A DNA stretch of 64,000 bases from Hypomesus transpacificus. Taxonomy: Eukaryota; Chordata; Actinopteri; Osmeriformes; Osmeridae. The position numbers and the translations under genes are program-made. The notes below the pieces were generated by a model. The model worked only from the letters and a program-made list of their open reading frames with translations, did no database searches and was not told where the DNA came from. Numbering within the stretch: position 1 is the first letter of the stretch; each line of letters opens with the position of its first letter. The stretch covers positions 1,338,154 through 1,402,153 of the forward strand of contig NC_061067.1 of assembly GCF_021917145.1 (NCBI RefSeq). The letters are read 5' to 3'. Below, piece by piece: positions 37,210-52,500 of this stretch.

Positions 37210-37780
37210 AATGACAGCTGGCAAGTTGATCAATGCTTCACAAAATAATTTGTTGCTCTAGAATCCATTCAATTTGGTCAGCTGTAAACAGTTATTTATG
37301 TAAGCCGCTTCCAGCCATAGTCCAGTATTTAGCGCAAAATACAGGCAGTCTTGTCTTGCAGTTCCCAAGGTATGGTTTCACGTCATGCTCCGCTGTGTTG
37401 TAAATTCAACAACGTAATCATACAACTGGTACAATACCGGCGACTTATTTAGCTGGTTGCGTAGTTAAATACAATGTCAATGCCTTATCCTGCAGAAAAG
37501 AACATACTATTGGTGTGTCTCTAACTGTCCGTTACGTCCCACACTCCCCAGCACCTCTATTTTATTATTTTGGCAGTCCGATTTTTGTCCATCCCGCCGA
37601 ATCTCGCGCCCAGCCTCCTTCCAGAAGGGTGTTTGAATCTGCGCAGGCGGCCTCGCGCCTGATAGGTCAGAAATGTGGAAGCTCAGTCCCTCATACAGAT
37701 AAAGCGCATGTACAGTATGAGCGCCCGTGCACACTGCTGCTGCAGTATGGGCAGGGTCGTGGAGTCATCATGGCCAACTA
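37210..37780. promoter_or_regulatory. mybl1 5' leader and CpG-rich promoter region
   Basis: Sequence upstream of the mybl1 ATG has a CpG-rich block (about 37560-37660, e.g. CGAATCTCGCGCCC) and a Myb-type CAACTG site at 37423-37428. sgk3 is transcribed away from mybl1, so part of its distal 5' region could also be here. No TATA box is seen. Promoter assignment rests on position and composition only. Confidence 0.35.
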
Positions 37781-37789
37781 GTTCACACT

Positions 37790-42420
<4,631 letters not shown>

Positions 42421-42591
42421 TTAAACGTTAGCTAAGAAAAAATGTGCACTTGTCAGATAAAAGTGTCTGGTAGACAACGGACACTACTATACTATTTTTA
42501 AGTACAAGAACTTCTATTCCTGAGAGTTTCTAAATATTACAATTGCTTTTTTTATTTTATTTATGTATATCTGTTTGTTTCTCCTCCACAG

Positions 42592-42724
42592 CAGTGAATC
42601 AGGATGGGGAAGGGTCAGCTGTTGACCTGAAGTGTTTCTTGGTCCCTCTGAAGGTTGCACTTCAAAACTTGATCTCTGACCAACATCTCAACCCCCCCCC
42701 CCCCGTCGTCGTCGTGGCGTCAGG
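42592..42724 (+). other. sgk3: sgk3 5' UTR portion of first coding exon, with short uORF
   Basis: An acceptor (TTTCTCCTCCACAG) ends at 42591, so transcription starts further upstream. An upstream ATG at 42604 opens an 8-codon uORF ending TGA at 42628-42630, ahead of the main ATG at 42725. Confidence 0.55.
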
Positions 42725-45024
42725 ATGGAGGAGCAGTCCAGTTGCCCAAACGTCAGCATCCCCTGCTACAACGAGCAGAGGGACAAGAAGAAACGCTACA
42801 CCGTGAGTAAACCGTCGCCATGGTGACAGCTGGTCAACAGGAAGTGACTGGGGCTAGCATTCCTTGGAGACAGTTTTGTGTGCAGTGTCATCGTTGCAGT
42901 GCCAAAGCATTGTTACATTCGCAGCATTAGCCGTGTGGATCTCAAACTGAACTAGATCGTGTTCTTCCAGGTATACAAAGTGATGGTCAGCGTTGGAAGA
43001 CATGAGTGGTTTGTCTTTAGACGGTATGCTGAGTTTGACAAGCTCTACAATACGGTGAGTGTGTGCCACAATGAGATACGCATGCTGAATCACCTTATTC
43101 AATATGCAGGCTAGTCTATATTTAGGCTGGACATTTATGTAAAGCAAAGTTGACATTTCCAAATTCAGATGATTCAGCTCTTGTGACTGTCCTTCTGAGT
43201 AATAAGTACATAAGTAAATGAACTGCCAGCCTACATTAAATATCAATGCTTCAAATGCTTATATCATATCTTCTCTTTTAATACAGCTGCGGAAACAGTT
43301 TCCATCATTAAACTTGAAAATCCCTGCTAAGAGAATATTCGGAGATAATTTTGATCCAGGTAAGGTATTGTGCTGGGCATGCTATATTACATCACGAGTC
43401 TCCAGTCTACTAATTTAACTAAGGTTATTTTCATTCCTTCTCTAGAGTTTATTAAGCAACGAAGAACAGGGTTACACGAGTTCATCCAGAGACTTGTCTC
43501 CCACACTCAACTCAGCAACCAGTGAGTAGCACTAATATTACAGTATGTGTTTAAGTTACTGTGTTGCTAAGAATGAAAGTATTATTTTAATCGATTGATG
43601 CTTGTTGCACGTGCCATATATCTTTATCTTCATCATTACAAGTTCAGGAGGGAAATGGATATCAGCCTTTTTCCATTTGTCATGCTTTCCCATTTTTCAC
43701 CCTGTTTTGTCATGGTGACATCTCCTGACCCATGGGTTATAAAATGGAGGAAGTAGATTCCCCTAACAACAGTGTCATTGTGTGTTTATTTAACCCTTCG
43801 ATGCCCTGGCCCTCTCTGTCACACAGCCCTGATGTCAGAGCGTTCCTGCAGATGGACAAATCACAGAACTTCTCTGATGCTTCTGAGGATGAGGATGACA
43901 AGGTTAGCCCCTGGTGATGGTCTTTAACAGACAGGCCGTTGTATGAGACCATGGCTTCATTTAAACATTCACCCCAGTTGAGATGATGGTGTTTTCTCAT
44001 TGGTTAGTTGAGATGACGTGTTTTCTGTTTGGTTAGTTGAGATGACGTGTTTTCTCATTGGTTTACAGAACAGCTCTGGCTCCAGAAATATTAACCTGGG
44101 ACCATCTGGAAATCCACAGTGCGTTCCACAAATTATTCACATATAGGAAAATATTTTTTTTATAACACTTGTAGTGAAAATGTACATGAGTCATTGATGT
44201 AAATGTAATTTACTTGTTTTGTTTTTTCCCCAGGGCGAAACCCACAGACTTTGACTTCCTGAAAGTCATAGGCAAAGGGAGCTTTGGAAAGGTATGTCAT
44301 CAGAAGAAAAAACGACATTTATAATAGTCATATGCTATGTGTCTTTAAGACACATTGTATGTTTTGTGGTTTAGTCAGTCCTTCAAAAATGAGAAACTGG
44401 CCACCACATCATCTTTTGAAACAGCTACTCTGTGTAGTAAAGGATACAGTTTTACTTCTGCATGGAACACCGAGTGGCCTTTACACATAGGAAGTGAGAG
44501 TCTCTCAGTTCCACTGGAATTTCACTGCCTCATTGTGTTGGTTACTATTGTCTCAGAGATGGAGCTTGAGGCTAGCTAACATACTTTCTCTCCCTTGTTA
44601 AGGTTCTTCTGGCTAAACGGACCCTGGACGGGAAGTATTACGCAATCAAGGTCCTGCAGAAAAGAGTCATTCTCAACAGGAGAGAGGTAGTTCTGGCTGC
44701 GATTTTATCATATCAGATCCCCTTTGGTCTTTAAAGAAGCACTGTATGTTTAGGGGGTTTACTGCACTGAAACACCTCTTGTGTTTGTTACCAGCAAAAA
44801 CACATCATGGCCGAGCGCAACGTGCTGCTGAAGAACGTGAGACACCCCTTCCTAGTCGGGCTTCATTATTCCTTTCAGACGACAGACAAGCTGTACTTTG
44901 TCTTGGATTTTGTCAATGGTGGAGAAGTGAGTAGGATCACTGTTATGAATATAGTTCCTAGTGCTGAGTCAGTGGGCCAATTGGAACCCAGGATAGTATT
45001 GGCACAGCAAGTGTGCTACACTGT

Positions 45025-45071
<47 letters not shown>

Positions 45072-48000
45072 TCTCTGTTGACCTTGGAAACACAATGAAG
45101 CCACTTAAGGCTGTGTCCATGAATGAACAACCATTATACCACGGTCACGATGAATGCCTGATTTCAGGTTTAAAATATATGGTTTAAAACATGTTTTTGA
45201 AACCATATATTGTATACTTCTAAACATTTCTACATACAGGCTGCTTATACTGATTTTCCCCAACACCAATCCCAGTGTTTGCCGGTCTGGGTCAGCTCTA
45301 TCTGGACACAGTGTGACCTCACTCACACCAATCTTTTGTGAGCTAGATTTCTGTTCCTGGTAAAGAAGTTGAGGATTTTCCTCGTTTGTGTAGATGAGTT
45401 GGTCATGATGCTGTCGTTTTTTCTCAATCAATTGTGTAACGCATAAAGAGCTATATCAAAAGGCTTTTGTGGGGTATAATGGTGGTGGCAAAGTTCACTA
45501 CTAGATCTATTTAAAACATCGCGTTGTTACCATGGTGAAAACGATGGCTCGGGGCTGGATTCCTTCTTTGTAGAATTAATGCATCCTGACCGCTTGTGCA
45601 GCATAAGCCAATGGTACTATGAACATATCAAGACTTGATTTCCTCACCTGTTTTTCTTTTATCTCCTAAGATTGTTCTGATACTACTGCTGGAATTGTGT
45701 GTTTAGTCTCTTCAGCATGCATGAATGAATTTAAATCAGGAAATGGGAGTTTGCATTTTTTAGCTGTGAGAGTTTGAAGTGTTGGCCCCTTCAACAATAT
45801 CCAGTAACTTTCACACTCTCTGTGTTCTGTTCAATCTTAGCTTTTCTTTCATCTTCAAAAAGAGCGGACTTTCACAGAACCCAGGGTGAAATTCTACATT
45901 GCTGAAATGGCCAGTGCACTGGGATACCTGCATTCACTTGACATTGTTTACAGGTAATGTGTGTAGAGGAATCCAGATTGGTGGTTGTCTGGGTTGGTGG
46001 TAGAGTTTGGATACCTGTTTTCATGTACGTTCATTAGGCATTTCTTATTTGTTGAGCGCATCTCAATTGGTTGGAAAGTCCCACTAAACATGGGATTTTT
46101 GTGACGGTCCAAGAATGTTCAAAGCTTGGTGTATAATAAACACTTTCTATTTGCAGCTTTCAAGTTAAGTTTTTAGTGCGGTCATGCTTGCTTGTGTATA
46201 ATTGTAGATTAACTGACATGTGAGTGCAATTTTCTTTACTAGACTGTGCTGCTTCATATGATGTTAGCTAAAACCTTAGTGTGTCAAATGGACTTGGGGG
46301 AATAGATCCCAATTAAATTTAGATTGAGACATGAGACAATCTTAACTCAGTAGCTCATTGTTTCACCACATTCTACTACTGACCGTGACGAACCAACTAG
46401 TTTTTAGGACAATTACATTTTCCAATTAGCAACTTTATAATGATATTATTGTTTCTTGCAGGGATTTGAAGCCAGAAAATATCCTTCTTGACTTTGAAGT
46501 AAGTCTGACCAATTCATAAAATGTACTTTTAAGTTCTAAATTTGGTTTCCTAGAACTGTCCACAAATTATCCAGACCTGATTCTTAGGTTCCATAAACTT
46601 CCTACTTTTCCAATATCCCATAGACTGTGCAATCCTAACCAAAGAGACTGCCAGTTATTGAGTTATGTTTTACACATGCGTTTCCTGTCTGGCTTTATTG
46701 AGAAAGTGAGGAAATTGTGAGTTTACTGAATCGGGGTAGTGGGCACTACTAGGCATTCCAGAGCAACAATAGATTCCTCAGTCCTGATATAGGATAATGA
46801 GCTGCTTGTGTGCAGTGCACACCGTCTAAACATGTCTCTGTCTCCGCTCTTTAAAGGGACACATTGTGTTGACAGACTTTGGTCTGTGCAAGGAGGGCAT
46901 CTCCCAAGCCGAGACCACATCCACCTTCTGCGGGACACCCGAGGTAATGTGTGCGCAGCAGTTAAGCATTACGTCGTTCTGTTCCCCTGCACCCATGTGG
47001 TGAATCCTGAGAGATATCCTGTGTCCAGCTCCTAATCAGTAACCACGGGAGGATTTGCAGTGTGAAAGTGTCTAAATGAGGTGGTTAATCATTTGGCAAG
47101 TCTAGGCTCAGGGTCAGGTTGTCAAGGCGAGTGTCAAGTACTGTAGTCCTTCTAGTCACTGTCTTCTTGAAGTTTGAAATGAACTTGTTTGCTAAAGGTT
47201 TACCCCGTGGTTTTGTGTGTTCAGTATCTGGCTCCAGAGGTACTGAGGAAGCAGCCGTATGATAACACCGTGGACTGGTGGTGTTTGGGCTCGGTGCTGT
47301 ATGAGATGCTTTTTGGCCTGGTGAGTTTATCATTTGCTGTACAGCAGTTGCCAGATTGTTATTGATCTTTTTACAGGATAAAGCATACAGCGCCTACAAG
47401 TGTCTATTTACGGACGATAATTAGAGACAGACTTCTCTTTTCTCGTGCGTTATATTGAGAGCGGAAGAGCTAACTTACTTTCCTCTCTGTCACAGCCGCC
47501 ATTCTATAGCAGAGATACACACGAGATGTACGATAACATCCTCCACAAGCCTCTGTTGATGCGCCCTGGGGCTTCAAACACCGCTTGGTCCCTGCTACAG
47601 GCCCTGCTAGAGAAGGATGGTGCCAAGAGACTGGGCTCCAGAGATGACTTTGTAAGTGGCTGTTTGTTTTTTTGGGTATCAGTGAGTGTTACTGGGTCCA
47701 GAACAGTCCTATATCTCTTTCCAGGTAGTACAATACAGGATAAAATTGTTATTTTGAGCTTTTGACTGTTGTTTTAGCGACAACATGCAGCATGAGTATT
47801 CATATCACTGTAGAAACTGTTCAGACACCATTCTTTTTACATAAGCACAGCAGAACAGCTCGTCAACGTTTAGACTCCCTCTGGTGGACAAACGGTGTTT
47901 CTGTTTGGTTCAAGTCACATGAAGTCTCTTCTTCGCAAGCAGTAAACCCCTCTTTAAACTCACTGTACCTAAATATGTTCATGTTGAGCAAACTATATTT

Positions 48001-48454
48001 TCATTTTTGCAGATTGAGATCAAAGCGCATGACTTCTTTTTTTCCATCAACTGGGACGACCTGGAACAGAGGAAGATTCCACCTCCCTTCACACCCAACG
48101 TGGTAAATATATGTTGGGGATTCTGGTTGTTAAAGCTGGTACACACGTTTTATGCATCGTGTTGTATTTCACAATATCATACAAACCCAAACCCCTGGTA
48201 TATAAACACCGTCATGTAATTGGAATGTTTGATATGGCGTTGCTATGGTTGTCATGTCATGAATTTGTTTCCTTGTCTTGCAGAATTCTCCTTATGACAT
48301 TACAAACTTTGATCCAGAGTTCACGGATGAAACTGTTCCAAACTCAGTTTGCCACTCTACTGACTATTCCATAGTCAATGCCAGCGTCATGGAGGCCGAC
48401 GATGCATTCCTGGGATTCTCTTATGCCCCGCCTTCAGATGACTCATTCTTGTAA
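42725..48454 (+). CDS. sgk3: Serine/threonine-protein kinase Sgk3, 16 coding exons
   Basis: Exons: 42725-42802, 42971-43054, 43287-43359, 43446-43521, 43827-43902, 44069-44118, 44234-44291, 44603-44686, 44795-44926, 45841-45953, 46462-46498, 46857-46943, 47225-47320, 47496-47651, 48013-48102, 48284-48454. All phases close: 1461 nt, 486 aa (human 496). SGK3 is an endosomal AGC kinase that acts downstream of PI3K. An N-terminal PX domain (about 10-120, '[13 protein letters not shown]', '[13 protein letters not shown]') binds PI3P. The kinase domain has the Gly loop GKGSFGKV (159-166), Lys181, catalytic RDLKPEN (275-281), DFG 294-296, PDK1-site Thr310 in TFCGTPE, and the hydrophobic-motif Ser476 in GFSYAP. 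The PX domain distinguishes it from SGK1 and SGK2. All catalytic residues are present. AATAAA sites lie at 48509 and 49238. Confidence 0.97.
43977..44064. repeat. Three ~29-bp repeats ending at sgk3 exon 6 acceptor
   Basis: Copies at 43977, 44007 and 44036 of GTTGAGATGACGTGTTTTCT+CATTGGTTA. The last copy runs straight into the acceptor TTTACAG of exon 44069-44118. Confidence 0.75.
45029..45067. repeat. (CT)n microsatellite in sgk3 intron
   Basis: Pure CT array of about 19 units in the intron after exon 44795-44926. Confidence 0.9.
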
Positions 48455-49243
48455 AACACACGGTTCCAGCGATCTATCACCTTGCCTTATCCTGTCTTGA
48501 TTCGTTTGAATAAAAGGGAAGAATTCATCATGTGGATGAACCCATTATGAGAAGCCAAAGCAAGAATTTAAGATGAGTTCGCATTTGATGGGTGATTTTG
48601 GGTGTCCAGTAACCTTTATTTTTACCTTATTCTATTTATATAACAGATTCTATTTTTAAGAAATGTGTGCCATCATTCGTGATATGCATTTTGGTTTCCG
48701 CTCCCTTGTTTATCCTGGAAAAACTGACCCAAAATGTATTTATTGATAACAGAAAAATGAGCTAATGCTTATAAAAGAACATTCCTCTTTGCAGTAGACA
48801 AGGTTTACAAAGTTGTGTACTTCAAAAGTTGAACTAAAAACACTGAAACGTTATTATTTTCCTCATTTGCCCAGAATTATAATATGTGGACTAGTTCTGT
48901 TTTCCCACTACGATCATTGATTCAACTTTCAGTGGTGAATTAGTGTCTTTTGCTGGGGAGTTGAAATTGGAAATACTTGAGGTCACTTACAATCGCCATA
49001 TGTCGACAGGTCATTTTAATGCGTCTATACTTTGTGATACAGATTTTCTGTATGGTTATGTCAGAAAAAAATGTTTGCATATTTGTTAGTTTTCCTGCAT
49101 GTATATTTGCTTATTCTCTCTCGTGCCTTAATTAACACAAATATAGTTTTAACAGAAAAACTTAAAATGTATCTTTTACAGACTCCACTCAACTGTATAA
49201 TGCCCCGGCTCAACATTGTATCAGTACTGTACTGTAAAATAAA
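48455..49243 (+). other. sgk3: sgk3 3' UTR
   Basis: Non-coding, AT-rich, ending near the second AATAAA (49238-49243). Only about 265 bases separate this signal from the mcmdc2 ATG. Confidence 0.55.
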
Positions 49244-49440
49244 AGCAAAAATATAAATTCGTTGAACTTTGAACAAACCCATGTGTGTTTTTATACCTTA
49301 TAATAATTACAATCATTAATCGACGTTGCCGGCTATGAGGCAACATACAGTAATATCATACTTTGGAGATAGAAAAGGGGATTCTGTGTCGCACAAACCA
49401 ACTTTATTCTTGAGGCAGCTGGCACGAACGCATTCCAATG

Positions 49441-49476
49441 TTTGGCGCGCGGTCAAGTGTTACAAAGTTGGCGCGC
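49441..49476 (+). promoter_or_regulatory. mcmdc2: Paired E2F-like sites upstream of mcmdc2
   Basis: TTTGGCGCGC at 49441-49450 and GTTGGCGCGC at 49467-49476, 33-68 bases before the mcmdc2 ATG. Both fit the E2F core (TTTSSCGC / GGCGCG). MCM-family and many germline genes carry such sites; use here is inferred. Confidence 0.5.
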
Positions 49477-49508
49477 TTGTATGGTTCCTTTAAATTAACG
49501 TTCTCAAA

Positions 49509-52500
49509 ATGGACGATGTTTTATCGCTAAAAGAATCCGTATTATATTATTTAGACAGAAGTGGTGGTCTTCTTAAACTCGCCGAAGACTGCAAGACTTT
49601 CAATGGTAAGTTTTTAAAGTGATGAAACTTCCCAAGTGAAAGTGGTCGTAAGTAGGTTAGAACATGCCTAAGGAGTTGAGGATAGGCCTACACCCAAGAA
49701 CGTTAAAAGTAGCCTACAGGGATGACAAGTATGAATTTCTTTCATTTTGACAACACTAGTTGCTAACACTTTTGTGGAGGCTTAAACTACCTTGGATAGT
49801 GACTGATTCTATCTCCAGACCCCCAGCAGAGTGAGGCAGTGTATAGGTTTTGCATTAGTGTGAATCCTTCTGACCTGGTAGAGCTGGACCCCGTGTTGGG
49901 CGACTGTATTCTACACAGCCCGCTGAAAGCGACCGCCCTCTTTCAGTCTGTGAGTCCAAATAATCATCAGGTCTCCAGTTCCAGTTTCCCAAGGTGTCTG
50001 AATGAAATAAGATAATATGTTTGTTTTGTTATGCCTATATCAGGTTTGTTTTCTATCAATAAAGACCCTTTCCCTGATAGAGAAGATACACACAGAGAAT
50101 CAGGTATGAATATCACTAGTGGTTTGTTCATGTGTCCTATTACTCACCCTTAGGGAAATATCGTTTGTTTTAGACTGTAATCTCTGGTCTCCTTGAGGTT
50201 AATGTGATCCTGAAGCTGACTCACCTGCCTCCATTTCCTGAATACTGTCTGGACCTCTGTGAGTTCCCCCGTGGGTATGGCCCCATGAGGCCCGTTGCCA
50301 TGGAGGGCCTCGTCATTGCCATGACGAGGGTCACCAAGTACACTCAGGGGGCCAGATTCCTCTGTACGGAGGACGGCTGCCCCTGCTCAACAGGTACTGT
50401 TACCACGTCAACAGCAAGGTTAACTTTCCCTCCTCTCTGTTAGTTTTGCCTTCCCTTCGTTTTCAAAGCATCCAGTGTGCTGGTTCGTTTTGGCTTTTAA
50501 CAAGATTCTAGAATCCCCTACACCCAGTCTCCTCACTCAGTAGAGTGAGGAGACTCCTCACTAGTAGAGTTATAGTGATATATAGATTCTGATCATAGAA
50601 CTACAAGATCTAGTTCTATGATCAGAACTCCATGTAGTTCTATGATGTGTCCTCCAGGGTTCCATCATATCAGAGTACACGCCCCCGGGGCCACTGAGTC
50701 TGCCACAGTGAGGAGAGACTTCACCTGCCCTCTCTGTTCCTCTCCCCTCATAGAGGACGTCAAATTCAGAGTGCTTGGAGGTGAGTGAAGCCTGCCTGGG
50801 CCGTCGCTGACGACAACACGTTGCTCGGCTCAGCTAAGACCACTTATGATCACAGAGGATGTATGTAAGTTAGATCTATTGAACAATACAGTTAAAGGGT
50901 CCTTTTGACACCAACAAGTGGTATGTGCGTTTGTGTGTCTTTGTGTGTGTGTGTGTGTGTGTGTGTGTTGTAACTTCACTGAAACAGACAAGCAGCTGGT
51001 GGAGCTGATTCATGTCAGAGCTCTCGCTGTGCTGAGTGTTCATCCACACAGCTCCCTCAGATACCAGTCTGTCAGCCTGTTTCTCAGAGGTAAGCTCACA
51101 TCTGTGATTTGCAAATACAATTATAACTTTAACATTCAAGCTCTAAGAGGAAACAGGCCCCAGAAACCGTTTAACCAAAAAGCTTGAACTGGTATACGGA
51201 ACTGTAGTTCAAATGGGATCTTTTGGAAATAATACTGTCTTACACACTTCACATAGTTACTTGGGATAATTTAATAAAGTAGGCTAAGGCCCTTAATACC
51301 AATACCCCAATGTGATCTATGTTTAGAAAATATCCAATCATATAGGTATTCAAAGTTTGACATTTTCTCCTTACTTTTGTAATGAAACATTTTGGAGAAC
51401 CAAGTCAATGGGGGAGAGTTCAAATAAACAGAGTTTCTAGTAGTCTGCCATGCACTGTTCCCCCAGGTGCGATATTAGCTGTTCCTGTCCCCTTCAATAA
51501 CATTGTTCACCCATTACCCCCTGAGACACCAGTGATTCTCAGTGCCAGCATTAGCATATTCTGTTGACCCAGTCTTACAGAGGAATTCCATACACTGGGC
51601 TCTGGTTACTAAACATATATGTTAATATGTGTAAGGAACACTCATTAGCTGGTCACACGGTACACTAACACTAGGAGCTTTGTTCTGCAGGTCTTGCTCT
51701 GTGTTGCTCTTGGCCGTGCCCTGTAGGTGGCATGCATGTTTTCTTCAGTAATCAGCAGACAGGAGAGAACAACCTTTCTTAAGTGTTATTGTTTTATTTC
51801 CCGAGCGTTTAGATGAACTGTGTAACTCGATGAGGATTGGCCGGCTGTACAGGGTTCTGGGCATACCTGCGCATGTGCACCAGTGGCCTAAAGTCACTTG
51901 GAGCGTGGAAGCCAACAGTGTTCAACCATGGAAGCCAGCGTGTAAGGACGCAATCAATCCTACCTCTGATCTAACTTGCCTATCAGGCTTTTTTTACAGC
52001 AGTTTTCTGGAATCACACTGAACAGGATGTTCAACTGTACACTATGTACACAATCTTTTGTTCTTTCTGAGTCTAGCTTGAATACAGACTGTGTGTCACT
52101 CCTACATGGGGAAGAGTTAATACATCACCAGATTATCAACACAAAGGCCTACTCTCCACTTCCACAGATTCACATCAAATCAGCACTAACTTCCAGGCGC
52201 TGCTGACGGCCACAGCCTGCTCTCCCTGGAGGTTCTCGGCCGTTGTTGCTAACTCGTTTGGGTCGGCCGTGGTTCCCCCAGGCCTGTACAGCACCCTAAA
52301 GCTGGGCCTGCTCCTCAGCTTGGTCCAGACCAGGTCAGAGGAACCAGACTCCCTGCAGTGTCTGGACCTGTTGTCCCTGACCACAGACACACTCATTATA
52401 GAAAGGTACATCGTCAGCTTCACAATGGAGCATTAGTATGGATTGTTTGGGTTATTTAAAGTCCTCACTAAATCCTAGTGAACACAGTTTATCTGAGTAC

